Of a DNA stretch of 6,646 nucleotides, positions 1 through 5,141 are shown piece by piece. The stretch lies in the NCBI GenBank assembly GCA_946481495.1, contig CAMLNW010000154.1, positions 1 through 6,646 on the forward strand, given 5' to 3'. Position numbers and translations under genes: made by a program. This stretch comes from an uncultured Actinomycetes bacterium (GTDB taxonomy: Bacteria; Actinomycetota; Thermoleophilia; Solirubrobacterales; Thermoleophilaceae). Each line of letters opens with the position of its first letter. Position 1 is the first letter of the stretch. The notes beneath the pieces are model-generated. The model worked only from the letters and a program-made list of their open reading frames with translations. It searched no databases and was not told the origin of the DNA.

Positions 1-217
1 CGCCCGACAGCCGCAGCATCGTCAAGATGTTCGTGTAGTCCCATTCGAACGAGACCGAAAAGGCGATGACGTCGAAATCGCGCGCCAGCAGCCGCATCGC
101 GGGCTCCCAGCTCTGGCTGCTGTTGGTGATCCCGTGGATCAGGACAAGCGCCGGCCCGGTGCCCATGCGCCGGAACGCAACCCGCTTGCCGTGCAACATC
201 CGGACGTCGAGCTCCAT
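1..217 (-). CDS. Alpha/beta hydrolase N-terminus, apparently joined to a radical SAM-like segment (partial)
   Basis: Reading leftward from an ATG at 217-215, 72 codons stay open to the window edge, so the C-terminus is missing. Residues 1-50 look like the start of an alpha/beta hydrolase: a first strand ending GPALVLIHG, the HGI oxyanion-hole motif followed by TNSSQSW, then LLARDFDVI. A normal family member continues with an APDLPGHG-type turn. Here the next residues are FSVSFEWDYTNILTMLRL, which I recognise from the N-terminal (B12-binding-like) part of the radical SAM family that carries a DUF2344 partner. No nucleophile elbow (GxSxG) is reached before the edge. There is no clear ribosome binding site before the ATG; an in-frame GTG at 256-254 is an alternative start. 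The gene is divergent from rpmG. The hydrolase call is secure for the first 50 residues only; substrate unknown. Confidence 0.6.
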   Translation of the reverse strand, partial: MELDVRMLHGKRVAFRRMGTGPALVLIHGITNSSQSWEPAMRLLARDFDVIAFSVSFEWDYTNILTMLRLSG

Positions 218-256
218 GCCCCGACTGTAGTCGCCCGGCGGATGGAGCCGCGCCAC

Positions 257-266
257 GCTATCTTGG
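257..266 (+). promoter_or_regulatory. Candidate -10 promoter element for leaderless rpmG
   Basis: TATCTT at 259-264 matches the TAnnnT core of a sigma-70-type -10 box and ends 8 bases before the rpmG ATG at 273. That places the expected transcription start on or next to the start codon. No Shine-Dalgarno sequence lies at the usual distance, so leaderless translation, common in actinobacteria, is the likeliest reading. The decamer GCTATCTTGG (257-266) recurs exactly at 5073-5082 in front of rpoB. No good -35 box is visible. Confidence 0.5.
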
Positions 267-272
267 GTGGCT

Positions 273-437
273 ATGGCCCGTGGAGACGTAAGGATCGCCG
301 TAACCCTGGAGTGCCAGGAGTGCAAGCGGCGCAACTACCAGTCACAGAAGTCCAAGCGCAACAGTCCGGATCGGATCGAGCTGCGCAAGTACTGCCGCTG
401 GTGCGGCAAGCACACGCCGCACAAGGAGACGCGCTGA
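273..437 (+). CDS. rpmG: 50S ribosomal protein L33
   Basis: A 54-residue protein reading [18 protein letters not shown] at its start and ending in KHTPHKETR. It is a small protein of the large ribosomal subunit near the E site. The length is normal for L33, and the family features are all present: [24 protein letters not shown] and [10 protein letters not shown]. Cysteines 14, 17, 41 and 44 form two CxxC pairs, so this is the zinc-binding (C+) form and not the zinc-free paralogue that some actinobacteria keep for zinc starvation. The ATG at 273 is preferred; an in-frame GTG at 267 is possible. The gene heads the rpmG-secE-nusG cluster, which is its usual place in bacteria, and probably starts without a leader from the -10 box at 259-264. 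Confidence 0.95.
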   Translation: MARGDVRIAVTLECQECKRRNYQSQKSKRNSPDRIELRKYCRWCGKHTPHKETR

Positions 438-452
438 GCGCCCTTGCGCTCA
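435..452 (+). other. Small hairpin at the rpmG stop codon
   Basis: TGAGCGC (435-441) and GCGCTCA (446-452) form a perfect 7-base-pair stem around a CCTT loop, with the rpmG stop codon in the 5' arm. A 10-base palindrome, CACGCGCGTG (451-460), overlaps its end. No T-tract follows, so it is unlikely to be an intrinsic terminator. It could mark the end of the rpmG message or act in processing, or it may be chance in GC-rich DNA. Confidence 0.3.
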
Positions 453-464
453 CGCGCGTGAAGT

Positions 465-470
465 AGGAGG
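465..470 (+). promoter_or_regulatory. Ribosome binding site of secE
   Basis: AGGAGG, a full anti-Shine-Dalgarno match, lies 9 bases before the GTG at 480 and fixes that GTG as the secE start. It is one of the strongest sites in the window. Confidence 0.85.
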
Positions 471-479
471 GAAGCCCGC

Positions 480-1076
480 GTGGCTCGGAACCGTCAGCGC
501 GCCAAGGAGCGTCAGGCGCGCCGCAAGGCTCAGCAGGGCGGCGATGGCGCGGCGAAGAAGCGTCAGGACGCTGACCCGAACGCGTCGCGTCCCGGCCCGA
601 CCCGCCGCCACGGCGGCGACCCGATCGCCGACGACGTCCTCGACGAGCTCGAGCGCGAGGGGATCGTTGCCGCCGACGCCGAGTCGCCCACGCCGCCGCC
701 GCTGAGCGAGTCCGAGCGTCTTCGTGCCGGCGCCCCGCCGCAGGATGTCGGCAGCTCCGCCGAGGTGCTCGACTTCGAGCAGGACCTCGACGCCGAGCAC
801 GATCCACACCACTTCGATCCGACTCAGGACATCCCCGAGGAGGACCTCGCCGCCGACGGCAAGTCACGCCGCAAACCGGTGGGAGAGCACAAGGACCGGC
901 CGCGTCTCGTACAGTTCCTCGTCGCCGTATGGGCGGAGCTGCAGCGTGTGCAGTGGCCCGACCGTCAGGCGCTCACCACGCTGACGGGCGTTGTCCTCGG
1001 TTTCGTGTTGATCGCTGGCGGCTATCTGGGCCTGCTCGACGCGGTCGCCTCACGAGTAATCCAAGCCATCCTCTAG
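480..1076 (+). CDS. secE: Preprotein translocase subunit SecE with long hydrophilic N-terminal extension
   Basis: SecE is the small membrane subunit that clamps SecY in the SecYEG protein-export channel. The conserved core is at the C-terminus: an amphipathic surface helix with FLVAVWAELQRVQWPDRQ (residues 146-163), including the family WP motif, then one transmembrane helix at about 167-189 (LTGVVLGFVLIAGGYLGLL). The protein has 198 residues, whereas a minimal one-helix SecE has about 60-90. The extra residues are a basic, Arg/Lys/Gln-rich start (1-30) followed by a largely acidic, Asp/Glu/Pro-rich stretch (about 45-130) with no recognisable fold and no membrane segment, so it should lie in the cytoplasm. 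The GTG start is set by AGGAGG at 465-470. The following nusG is the standard neighbour. Confidence 0.93.
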   Translation: MARNRQRAKERQARRKAQQGGDGAAKKRQDADPNASRPGPTRRHGGDPIADDVLDELEREGIVAADAESPTPPPLSESERLRAGAPPQDVGSSAEVLDFEQDLDAEHDPHHFDPTQDIPEEDLAADGKSRRKPVGEHKDRPRLVQFLVAVWAELQRVQWPDRQALTTLTGVVLGFVLIAGGYLGLLDAVASRVIQAIL

Positions 1077-1093
1077 CCCCTCAGTGGGGCCCC
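1076..1093 (+). other. Short GC hairpin/palindrome between secE and nusG
   Basis: GCCCC (1076-1080) can pair with GGGGC (1086-1090) around TCAGT, and GGGGCCCC (1086-1093) is itself a palindrome, so two small alternative stems share one arm. No T-tract follows. This sits in the 42-base gap before nusG. It may slow polymerase or separate the messages, but is too short for a firm claim. Confidence 0.25.
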
Positions 1094-1118
1094 TCCAGAA
1101 AGCAATCTGAGCAAAGTC

Positions 1119-1640
1119 ATGTTCCGCTGGTACGCCGTCAACACCTATTCAGGCCACGAGAAGAAGGTCAAGCAGAACCTCGAGCACCGGGTTCAGTCGC
1201 TTGGCCAGCAGGTCTCCGTGCGCCAGGTCGTCATCCCCACCGAGCAGGTGCAGGAGATGAAGGACGGCAAGAAGGTCGAGAAGGAGCAGCGGACGATGCC
1301 CGGCTACCTGCTCATCAACATGAACCTGACCGACGATTCCTGGGGCCTCGTCAAGAACACCCCGGGCGTCACGGGCTTCGTCGGGCCATCGCAGAAGCCG
1401 GTTCCGCTGAGCCAGCCGGAGGTCGACAGGCTGCTCAACCGCGAGACCGCGGAGCGTCCGCGCACGCGCGCCCAGTTCACCGTCGGCGAGTCCGTCAAGG
1501 TGGTCTCGGGACCGCTCTCGGACTTCTCCGGAGAGATCTCCGAGATCAACGACGATGCCGCCAAGCTCAAGGTGCTGGTATCCATCTTTGGACGCGAGAC
1601 CCCCGTCGAGGTCGGTTTCGACCAAGTGAAGAAGATCTGA
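1119..1640 (+). CDS. nusG: Transcription termination/antitermination factor NusG
   Basis: NusG binds the clamp of elongating RNA polymerase through its NGN domain and links it to Rho or to the ribosome (S10) through its KOW domain. The 173 residues contain a complete NGN domain (about 3-107; [19 protein letters not shown], then [10 protein letters not shown] and [10 protein letters not shown]) and a C-terminal KOW domain (about 121-173; [19 protein letters not shown] and [17 protein letters not shown]). It lacks the acidic N-terminal extension that lengthens mycobacterial and streptomycete NusG. The ATG at 1119 fits the family start exactly, though only a weak ribosome binding site (GAGCAAAG) precedes it. 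The stop at 1638-1640 is one base before the rplK ATG. Confidence 0.97.
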   Translation: MFRWYAVNTYSGHEKKVKQNLEHRVQSLGQQVSVRQVVIPTEQVQEMKDGKKVEKEQRTMPGYLLINMNLTDDSWGLVKNTPGVTGFVGPSQKPVPLSQPEVDRLLNRETAERPRTRAQFTVGESVKVVSGPLSDFSGEISEINDDAAKLKVLVSIFGRETPVEVGFDQVKKI

Positions 1641-1641
1641 G

Positions 1642-2064
1642 ATGGCCAAGAAAGTCCTGACACTCATCAAGCTGCAGGTCCCTGGCGGCAACGCCAACCC
1701 GGCGCCGCCGGTCGGTCCCGCGCTGGGCCAGCACGGCGTCAACATCATGGAGTTCTGCAAGGCCTACAACGCGGCCACCGAGTCGCAGCGCGGCGACATC
1801 GTGCCGGTCGAGATCACGGTCTACGAGGACCGCTCGTTCACCTTCATCACCAAGACGCCGCCGGCCGCGATCCTGATCAAGCAGGCCGCCGGCATCTCGA
1901 AGGGCTCGGGCGAGCCGAATCGCGAGAAGGTCGCGAAGATCACCCGCGACCAGGCGCGCCAGATCGCCGAGAAGAAGATGCCCGACCTGAACGCGAACGA
2001 CCTCGACCAGGCGACCAAGATCATCGAGGGCACGGCGCGCTCGATGGGCGTGGAGGTGGCATAG
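1642..2064 (+). CDS. rplK: 50S ribosomal protein L11
   Basis: L11 forms the base of the GTPase-associated centre on 23S rRNA and is the target region of thiostrepton and of stringent-factor (RelA) sensing. The 140 residues match the family length. The N-terminal domain (1-70) shows the proline-rich [20 protein letters not shown] segment that contacts thiostrepton. The C-terminal RNA-binding domain (about 75-140) shows [10 protein letters not shown] and ends [11 protein letters not shown]. One base separates it from nusG and two from rplA, so the genes are very likely co-transcribed and translationally coupled. Its own ribosome binding site is weak (GAAGAAG-like, inside the nusG end), consistent with coupling. 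Confidence 0.98.
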   Translation: MAKKVLTLIKLQVPGGNANPAPPVGPALGQHGVNIMEFCKAYNAATESQRGDIVPVEITVYEDRSFTFITKTPPAAILIKQAAGISKGSGEPNREKVAKITRDQARQIAEKKMPDLNANDLDQATKIIEGTARSMGVEVA

Positions 2065-2066
2065 CC

Positions 2067-2792
2067 ATGGCCAAGCACGGCAAGCGCTACAGCGACAACC
2101 TCTCCAAGGTCGACCGCGAGCGCGAGTACTCGCCTTCAGAGGCGATCGCGCTGATCAAGAGCTTCGACAGCGGCAAGCTCGACGAGACCGTCGAGGTTCA
2201 CATCCGCACCGGACTCAACGTCCGCCACGCCGAGGAGCAGCTGCGCGGCACGATCTCGCTGCCGCACGGACTCGGTCGTGAGATGACCGTCGCCGTCTTC
2301 GCCAAGGGCGACAAGGCACGCGAGGCCCAGGACGCCGGCGCCGATCACGTCGGCGACGACGATCTCGCCAAGAAGGTCGAGGAGGGCTTCACCGACTTCG
2401 ACGTCGCGATCGCGACGCCGGACATGATGCCGGTGGTCGGCAAGCTCGGCCGCGTGCTCGGCCCGTCGGGCAAGATGCCGAACCCGAAGGTCGGCACCGT
2501 GACCAACGACGTCACCAAGGCGGTCACCGAGGCCAAGGCCGGCAAGGTCGAGTACCGCACCGACCGCACCGCGATCGTCCATCTGCCGATCGGCAAGGCG
2601 AGCTTCGAGGCGAGCGCGCTGGTCGAGAACTTCGCCGCGCTGATCGACGAGGTCAACCGCTCCAAGCCGGCGTCGGCGAAGGGGCGCTACCTCGAGACGG
2701 TCACGCTGACGACGACGATGGGCCCGGGTGTCCGCGTCGATCCGAGCGCCACGGCCGACAAGGCCGGAGAGGTCGCGGCTGCTGTAGCCTGA
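2067..2792 (+). CDS. rplA: 50S ribosomal protein L1
   Basis: L1 builds the mobile L1 stalk that guides deacylated tRNA out of the E site. In several bacteria it also represses its own operon by binding mRNA. The 241 residues are a normal length. Domain I is formed by both ends of the chain (about 1-67 and 160-241), and domain II is inserted between (about 68-160). The family signature is clear at 117-145 ([19 protein letters not shown], then [10 protein letters not shown]). The end contains [19 protein letters not shown] at 2052-2058, inside the rplK end, lies 8 bases before the ATG. The stop is followed by a 139-base leader, marking a regulatory break before rplJ. Confidence 0.98.
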   Translation: MAKHGKRYSDNLSKVDREREYSPSEAIALIKSFDSGKLDETVEVHIRTGLNVRHAEEQLRGTISLPHGLGREMTVAVFAKGDKAREAQDAGADHVGDDDLAKKVEEGFTDFDVAIATPDMMPVVGKLGRVLGPSGKMPNPKVGTVTNDVTKAVTEAKAGKVEYRTDRTAIVHLPIGKASFEASALVENFAALIDEVNRSKPASAKGRYLETVTLTTTMGPGVRVDPSATADKAGEVAAAVA

Positions 2793-2931
2793 GCAACGAG
2801 TTTTCTGCCCGAGACCCTCGGCGGGCCGCCAGGAGCGGCCGGAAGTCCGGGGCAGGTGGAGCACGCGAGACCGGTCCCGACCGTCCTCCCGAGCCCGCCT
2901 GTGAGCGGGCTCTTTCATTGGAGACAACGGA
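2793..2931 (+). promoter_or_regulatory. L10-type mRNA leader (rplJL autoregulatory element)
   Basis: This non-coding gap is dense in pairing. An outer helix CTGCCC (2805-2810) with GGGCAG (2850-2855) encloses the hairpin GGCCGC (2824-2829) / GCGGCC (2835-2840), loop CAGGA. A small hairpin CCGAG (2809-2813) / CTCGG (2817-2821) is an alternative. The gap ends in a terminator hairpin at 2891-2912. Two upstream segments can pair with the terminator's 5' arm: CAGGTGG (2853-2859) with CCGCCTG (2895-2901, one G-U pair) and GGCGGGC (2820-2826) with GCCCGCC (2893-2899). Position and layout fit the known L10 leader, which binds the L10(L12)4 complex and controls rplJL, by transcription attenuation in Bacillus subtilis. 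The pairing comes from reading by eye; no covariance search was possible. A weak -10-like TAGCCT at 2785-2790 could start a separate transcript. Confidence 0.75.
2891..2919 (+). terminator. Intrinsic terminator hairpin (attenuator) in the L10 leader
   Basis: GAGCCCGC (2891-2898) and GCGGGCTC (2905-2912) form a perfect 8-base-pair stem with loop CTGTGA, followed at once by TTTCATT (2913-2919). The rplJ ribosome binding site GGAG (2920-2923) starts directly after it. Since rplJ lies just downstream, the hairpin must be conditional; this suits attenuation by L10/L12 binding. The T-tract is short, so termination may be partial. Confidence 0.7.
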
Positions 2932-3645
2932 ATGAACAGGGACGAGAAATCAGCGGTCATCGATCAGGTGGCCGAGCAGATCCAGGAGTCGCAGGCGGTC
3001 TTCGCGCTCGACTACCGCGGGATCACCGTTGCGCAGGCGGCTGAGCTACGCGCCAACCTGCGCGAGGCCGACGCGAGCCTGCGCGTGGTCAAGAACACGC
3101 TCACCGAGCGTGCCGCCGACAAGGCCGGCGCCGAGGACCTCAAGGCGTTCCTCGACGGTCCGACCGCGTTCACCTTCGTGCGTGGTGACGCCGCGCTCGC
3201 CGCCAAGGCGCTCGCGGCGTTCCGCAAGGAGCACGAGCTGCTCGAGTTCAAGGGCGGCACGATGGACGGCAACGGCGTGACCGCCGACGAGATCCTCGCG
3301 ATCTCGAAGCTGCCGTCGCGCGCCACGCTCAACCAGCAGCTCGTCGGCGTCATGGCCTACCCGATTGGTGGCCTGGCGCGGACGCTCAACCAACTGATTC
3401 AGGGCCTCGCGGTCCAGCTCGGCCAGATCGCCGAGCAGGGCCTCGTGAGCGGCGACGCTCCCGAGCCCGAGCCCGAGGCTGCCGCCCCCGCCGAGGAGCC
3501 GGCCGCCGAGGAGGCCCCGGCCGAGGAGGCCAGTGCAGAGCCGGCCGCCGACGGGCCCGAGACAACTGAGGAGGCCGAGGCGCCAGCCGCCGAGGCCGCC
3601 GATCAAGACGACACGCCCGCTGAGGGCGAGGACAAGGAGAGCTAG
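2932..3645 (+). CDS. rplJ: 50S ribosomal protein L10 with acidic C-terminal tail
   Basis: L10 anchors the L7/L12 dimers to 23S rRNA at the stalk base. The rRNA-binding domain spans about 1-125, with [17 protein letters not shown] and [11 protein letters not shown] near its start, [11 protein letters not shown] (about 73-83) and [10 protein letters not shown] (about 104-113). The long helix that holds L7/L12 follows at about 130-170 ([20 protein letters not shown], then QLGQIAEQ). The protein has 237 residues against about 165-180 usually. The surplus is residues 175-237, almost entirely Ala, Glu, Pro and Asp and probably disordered. The ATG is preceded by GGAG at 2920-2923 with 8 bases of spacing. 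It is co-transcribed with rplL (2-base gap) and is probably autoregulated through the leader at 2793-2931. Confidence 0.97.
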   Translation: MNRDEKSAVIDQVAEQIQESQAVFALDYRGITVAQAAELRANLREADASLRVVKNTLTERAADKAGAEDLKAFLDGPTAFTFVRGDAALAAKALAAFRKEHELLEFKGGTMDGNGVTADEILAISKLPSRATLNQQLVGVMAYPIGGLARTLNQLIQGLAVQLGQIAEQGLVSGDAPEPEPEAAAPAEEPAAEEAPAEEASAEPAADGPETTEEAEAPAAEAADQDDTPAEGEDKES

Positions 3646-3647
3646 AG

Positions 3648-4037
3648 ATGGCTGCAGCAACTACCGAGAAGTGGATCGAGGAGCTCAAGGGCATCTCTGT
3701 GCTCGAGCTGTCTGAGCGGATCAAGGCGCTGGAGGAGGCGTTCGGCGTCTCCGCCGCAGCGGTCGCGGCTGCGGCCCCGGCCGCTGGTGGGGGTGCCGGT
3801 GACGGCGCTGCCGCCGAGGAGGAGTCGACCACGGTCGACGTCGTCCTGACCGCCGCCGGCGAGAAGAAGATCCAGGTGATCAAGGTCGTGCGTACCGCGA
3901 CCGGTCTCGGCCTCAAGGAGGCCAAGGCGCTCGTCGACGAGGCTCCCAAGCCGATCAAGGAGGCCATCGAGCGCGAGGAGGGCGAGAAGCTCGTCGCCGA
4001 GCTCAAGGAGGCCGGCGGCGAGGCCGAGCTCAAGTAG
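3648..4037 (+). CDS. rplL: 50S ribosomal protein L7/L12
   Basis: L7/L12 is the multicopy stalk protein that recruits and activates translational GTPases. All three parts are visible in the 129 residues. The dimerisation and L10-binding domain is at about 5-35 ([20 protein letters not shown]). The Ala/Gly-rich hinge is at about 37-59. The globular factor-binding domain is at about 62-129 ([20 protein letters not shown], then [12 protein letters not shown] and [16 protein letters not shown]). Length is normal. AAGGAG at 3634-3639 inside the rplJ end gives a strong ribosome binding site 8 bases before the ATG; this helps explain how L12 can be made in excess over L10. No terminator follows in the 36 bases before the next gene. 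Confidence 0.98.
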   Translation: MAAATTEKWIEELKGISVLELSERIKALEEAFGVSAAAVAAAAPAAGGGAGDGAAAEEESTTVDVVLTAAGEKKIQVIKVVRTATGLGLKEAKALVDEAPKPIKEAIEREEGEKLVAELKEAGGEAELK

Positions 4038-4073
4038 TTCAAGTCCGTCCGGGTCCCAGCCGATGATCGCGTC

Positions 4074-4916
4074 ATGAAACGCTTTCGAACCGGCTGGGAC
4101 CTGACCAAGAAGAGCTGGCGGCTGCTGCGCAGCCAACCCGGCCTGACTGCCTATCCGGTGGTCGGCGGGCTGCTCGCGATCGTCTCTTTTCTCGTCTTCG
4201 CGGCGCCGGGCTTCTACCTGTTGGACACCGACGCCTCCGCGGTCGGTTATCTGCTGATCGCGGTTGGCATCTACCTAGCCTCGCTCTCGGCGACCTTCTT
4301 CGGCGTCGGCCTCGCGGCCGCCGCCGACCGCGCCTTCAAGGGCGAGCAGGTCACGCTCTCGACCGGCGTCTCCGTCGCGTCGAGTCATCTCGGAGCGATC
4401 GCCGGCTGGGCGTTCGTCTCGGCCGTCGTCGGCACGGTGATCTCGATCCTCCAGAGCCAGCGCGGCCTCGCGGGTCCGCTGATCGGTGCGCTCGGCGGAG
4501 CCGCCTGGGGCCTGATCACCTTCCTCGCGATCCCGGTGATCGCGATCGAGGGCACCGGCCCGATCGCGACGATCAAACGCTCGGCCCATCTCTTCAAGGA
4601 GCGCTGGCGCGGACAGGTGACCGGCAACATCGCGATCGGCGGTGGTGTCTTCCTGTTCGGAACGCTTCCGGCGATCGCACTGATCGTCCTCGGCCTGATC
4701 CTCTGGAACAACGACGGGTCCGGCGACGCGATCGCGCTCGGCGCGGTCGTCGTGCTGATCGGCGCGGTCCTGCTCGTCGTCACGCTGCTGATCGCCCAGG
4801 CGCTGCGGCAGATCTTCGGCATCGCCCTCTACCGCTGGACGGCGGACGGGGTCGCTGTTGCGGGCTTCACCGAGCAAGAGCTGGAGTCGGCGGTCAAGAC
4901 GCGCCACGGCGACTAA
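4074..4916 (+). CDS. Six-helix integral membrane protein of unknown function (DUF6159-like)
   Basis: This 280-residue protein has six likely transmembrane segments at about 25-45, 57-82, 105-127, 132-158, 183-210 and 219-245. The N-terminus is basic (MKRFRTGWDLTKKSWRLLRS) and the C-terminal tail (about 250-280) is hydrophilic. The GWxLTKxSWxLL start and the mid-protein KRSAHLFKERWRGQ loop (168-181) resemble the uncharacterised DUF6159 family as I remember it; I could not search. No catalytic motif, transporter signature or metal site is evident, so no function is assigned. It follows rplL by 36 bases with no terminator and could be read through from rplJL. A weak GATGAT (4062-4067) ending 6 bases before the ATG could be a leaderless -10 box. 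No good ribosome binding site is seen. It is not a standard member of the rplL-rpoB junction. Codon use looks like its neighbours', so recent transfer is not indicated. Confidence 0.8.
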   Translation: MKRFRTGWDLTKKSWRLLRSQPGLTAYPVVGGLLAIVSFLVFAAPGFYLLDTDASAVGYLLIAVGIYLASLSATFFGVGLAAAADRAFKGEQVTLSTGVSVASSHLGAIAGWAFVSAVVGTVISILQSQRGLAGPLIGALGGAAWGLITFLAIPVIAIEGTGPIATIKRSAHLFKERWRGQVTGNIAIGGGVFLFGTLPAIALIVLGLILWNNDGSGDAIALGAVVVLIGAVLLVVTLLIAQALRQIFGIALYRWTADGVAVAGFTEQELESAVKTRHGD

Positions 4917-4923
4917 AAGGCGC

Positions 4924-4929
4924 TACCCT
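4924..4929 (+). promoter_or_regulatory. Weak candidate -10 box upstream of the structured region
   Basis: TACCCT fits TAnnnT and would start transcription near 4936, just before the hairpins at 4952-5062, giving an rpoB leader of about 200 bases. No convincing -35 box is seen in the end of the membrane gene. TAnnnT matches arise often by chance. Confidence 0.25.
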
Positions 4930-4951
4930 TACAGAAGGCCTATAGCCGTAG

Positions 4952-5000
4952 CCGTCCCTCGAGTTGCGCTTCGCCCACATATCGCGAAGCCTCGGGACGG
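4952..5000 (+). other. Long imperfect stem-loop upstream of rpoB
   Basis: Three helices stack with two one-sided bulges: CCGTCCC (4952-4958) with GGGACGG (4994-5000), GAG (4961-4963) with CTC (4991-4993), and GCTTCGC (4968-4974) with GCGAAGC (4984-4990), closed by a 9-base loop. That is 17 base pairs in all. TC (4959-4960) and TTGC (4964-4967) bulge from the 5' side. It is not followed by a T-tract. It may be an RNA leader structure or a protein-binding inverted repeat; its function is unknown. Confidence 0.5.
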
Positions 5001-5023
5001 GGTCCGTGATGGCCATGTCCGCG

Positions 5024-5062
5024 CCCCGGAAGGGGCGTGGCAACCGCCCCTTCCGGGGGCGG
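5024..5062 (+). other. Perfect 14-bp inverted repeat with a competing 7-bp hairpin
   Basis: CCCCGGAAGGGGCG (5024-5037) and CGCCCCTTCCGGGG (5045-5058) pair perfectly around TGGCAAC. The downstream arm can instead fold on its own as CCGCCCC (5044-5050) with GGGGCGG (5056-5062), loop TTCCG, followed by TCTTC. The two folds exclude each other, like an antiterminator and a weak terminator. The repeat lies between the membrane gene and the rpoB promoter and covers that promoter's -35 zone. It could end upstream transcription, act as an attenuator, or bind a regulator. Neither strand has a good T-tract, so a standard intrinsic terminator is not supported. Confidence 0.55.
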
Positions 5063-5071
5063 TCTTCAGTG

Positions 5072-5080
5072 TGCTATCTT
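5072..5080 (+). promoter_or_regulatory. Extended -10 promoter of rpoB
   Basis: TGCTATCTT holds the extended -10 dinucleotide TG (5072-5073) and the hexamer TATCTT (5075-5080). Expected initiation is near 5087, giving a leader of about 55 bases before the rpoB start. The -35 position (about 5052-5057) falls inside the arm of the 14-base-pair inverted repeat and resembles TTGACA only at TT. The decamer GCTATCTTGG is shared with the rpmG promoter at 257-266. Confidence 0.5.
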
Positions 5081-5127
5081 GGACGGTCGCGCTTTTCGCG
5101 CCCGTCTCGCTCTCCCGCCGAATCTCG

Positions 5128-5133
5128 AAGGAG
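5128..5133 (+). promoter_or_regulatory. Ribosome binding site of rpoB
   Basis: AAGGAG lies 8 bases before the TTG at 5142 and identifies that TTG as the start. The nearby ATG at 5155 is out of frame, and no ATG or GTG is in frame close by. Confidence 0.8.
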
Positions 5134-5141
5134 CCGCCGTC

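Noticed and set aside
134..466. 110-codon open frame on the plus strand overlapping the hydrolase start and rpmG
   Set aside because: It covers rpmG in another frame and encodes no recognisable protein; the L33 frame is unambiguous.
438..479. Searched for a tRNA-Trp or tRNA-Thr gene, often found next to rpmG/secE
   Set aside because: The gap is only 42 bases, too short for a tRNA, and shows no cloverleaf or TTC-type T-loop.
1620..1680. Searched for an L1-binding regulatory site before rplK
   Set aside because: The nusG-rplK gap is one base and no stem resembling the L1 site on 23S rRNA is visible, so L1 autoregulation cannot be supported here.
2136..2960. 274-codon minus-strand frame opposite rplA and the L10 leader
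   Set aside because: Arg/Asp/Leu-rich antisense shadow of rplA, with no domain and no ribosome binding site of note.
3386..4136. Minus-strand frames opposite rplJ and rplL
   Set aside because: Ser/Pro/Arg-rich or Leu-rich translations of the complement of Ala/Glu-rich genes; no family resemblance.
4160..4800. Frequent GCGATC/GATCGC words in the membrane protein gene
   Set aside because: They come from Ala-Ile and Ile-Ala pairs written with preferred codons (GCG, ATC) in hydrophobic helices; no spacing pattern suggests a repeat element.
5089..5101. GCGC/GCGC mini-hairpin with loop TTTTC in the rpoB leader
   Set aside because: Only 4 base pairs, expected often by chance in this base composition.
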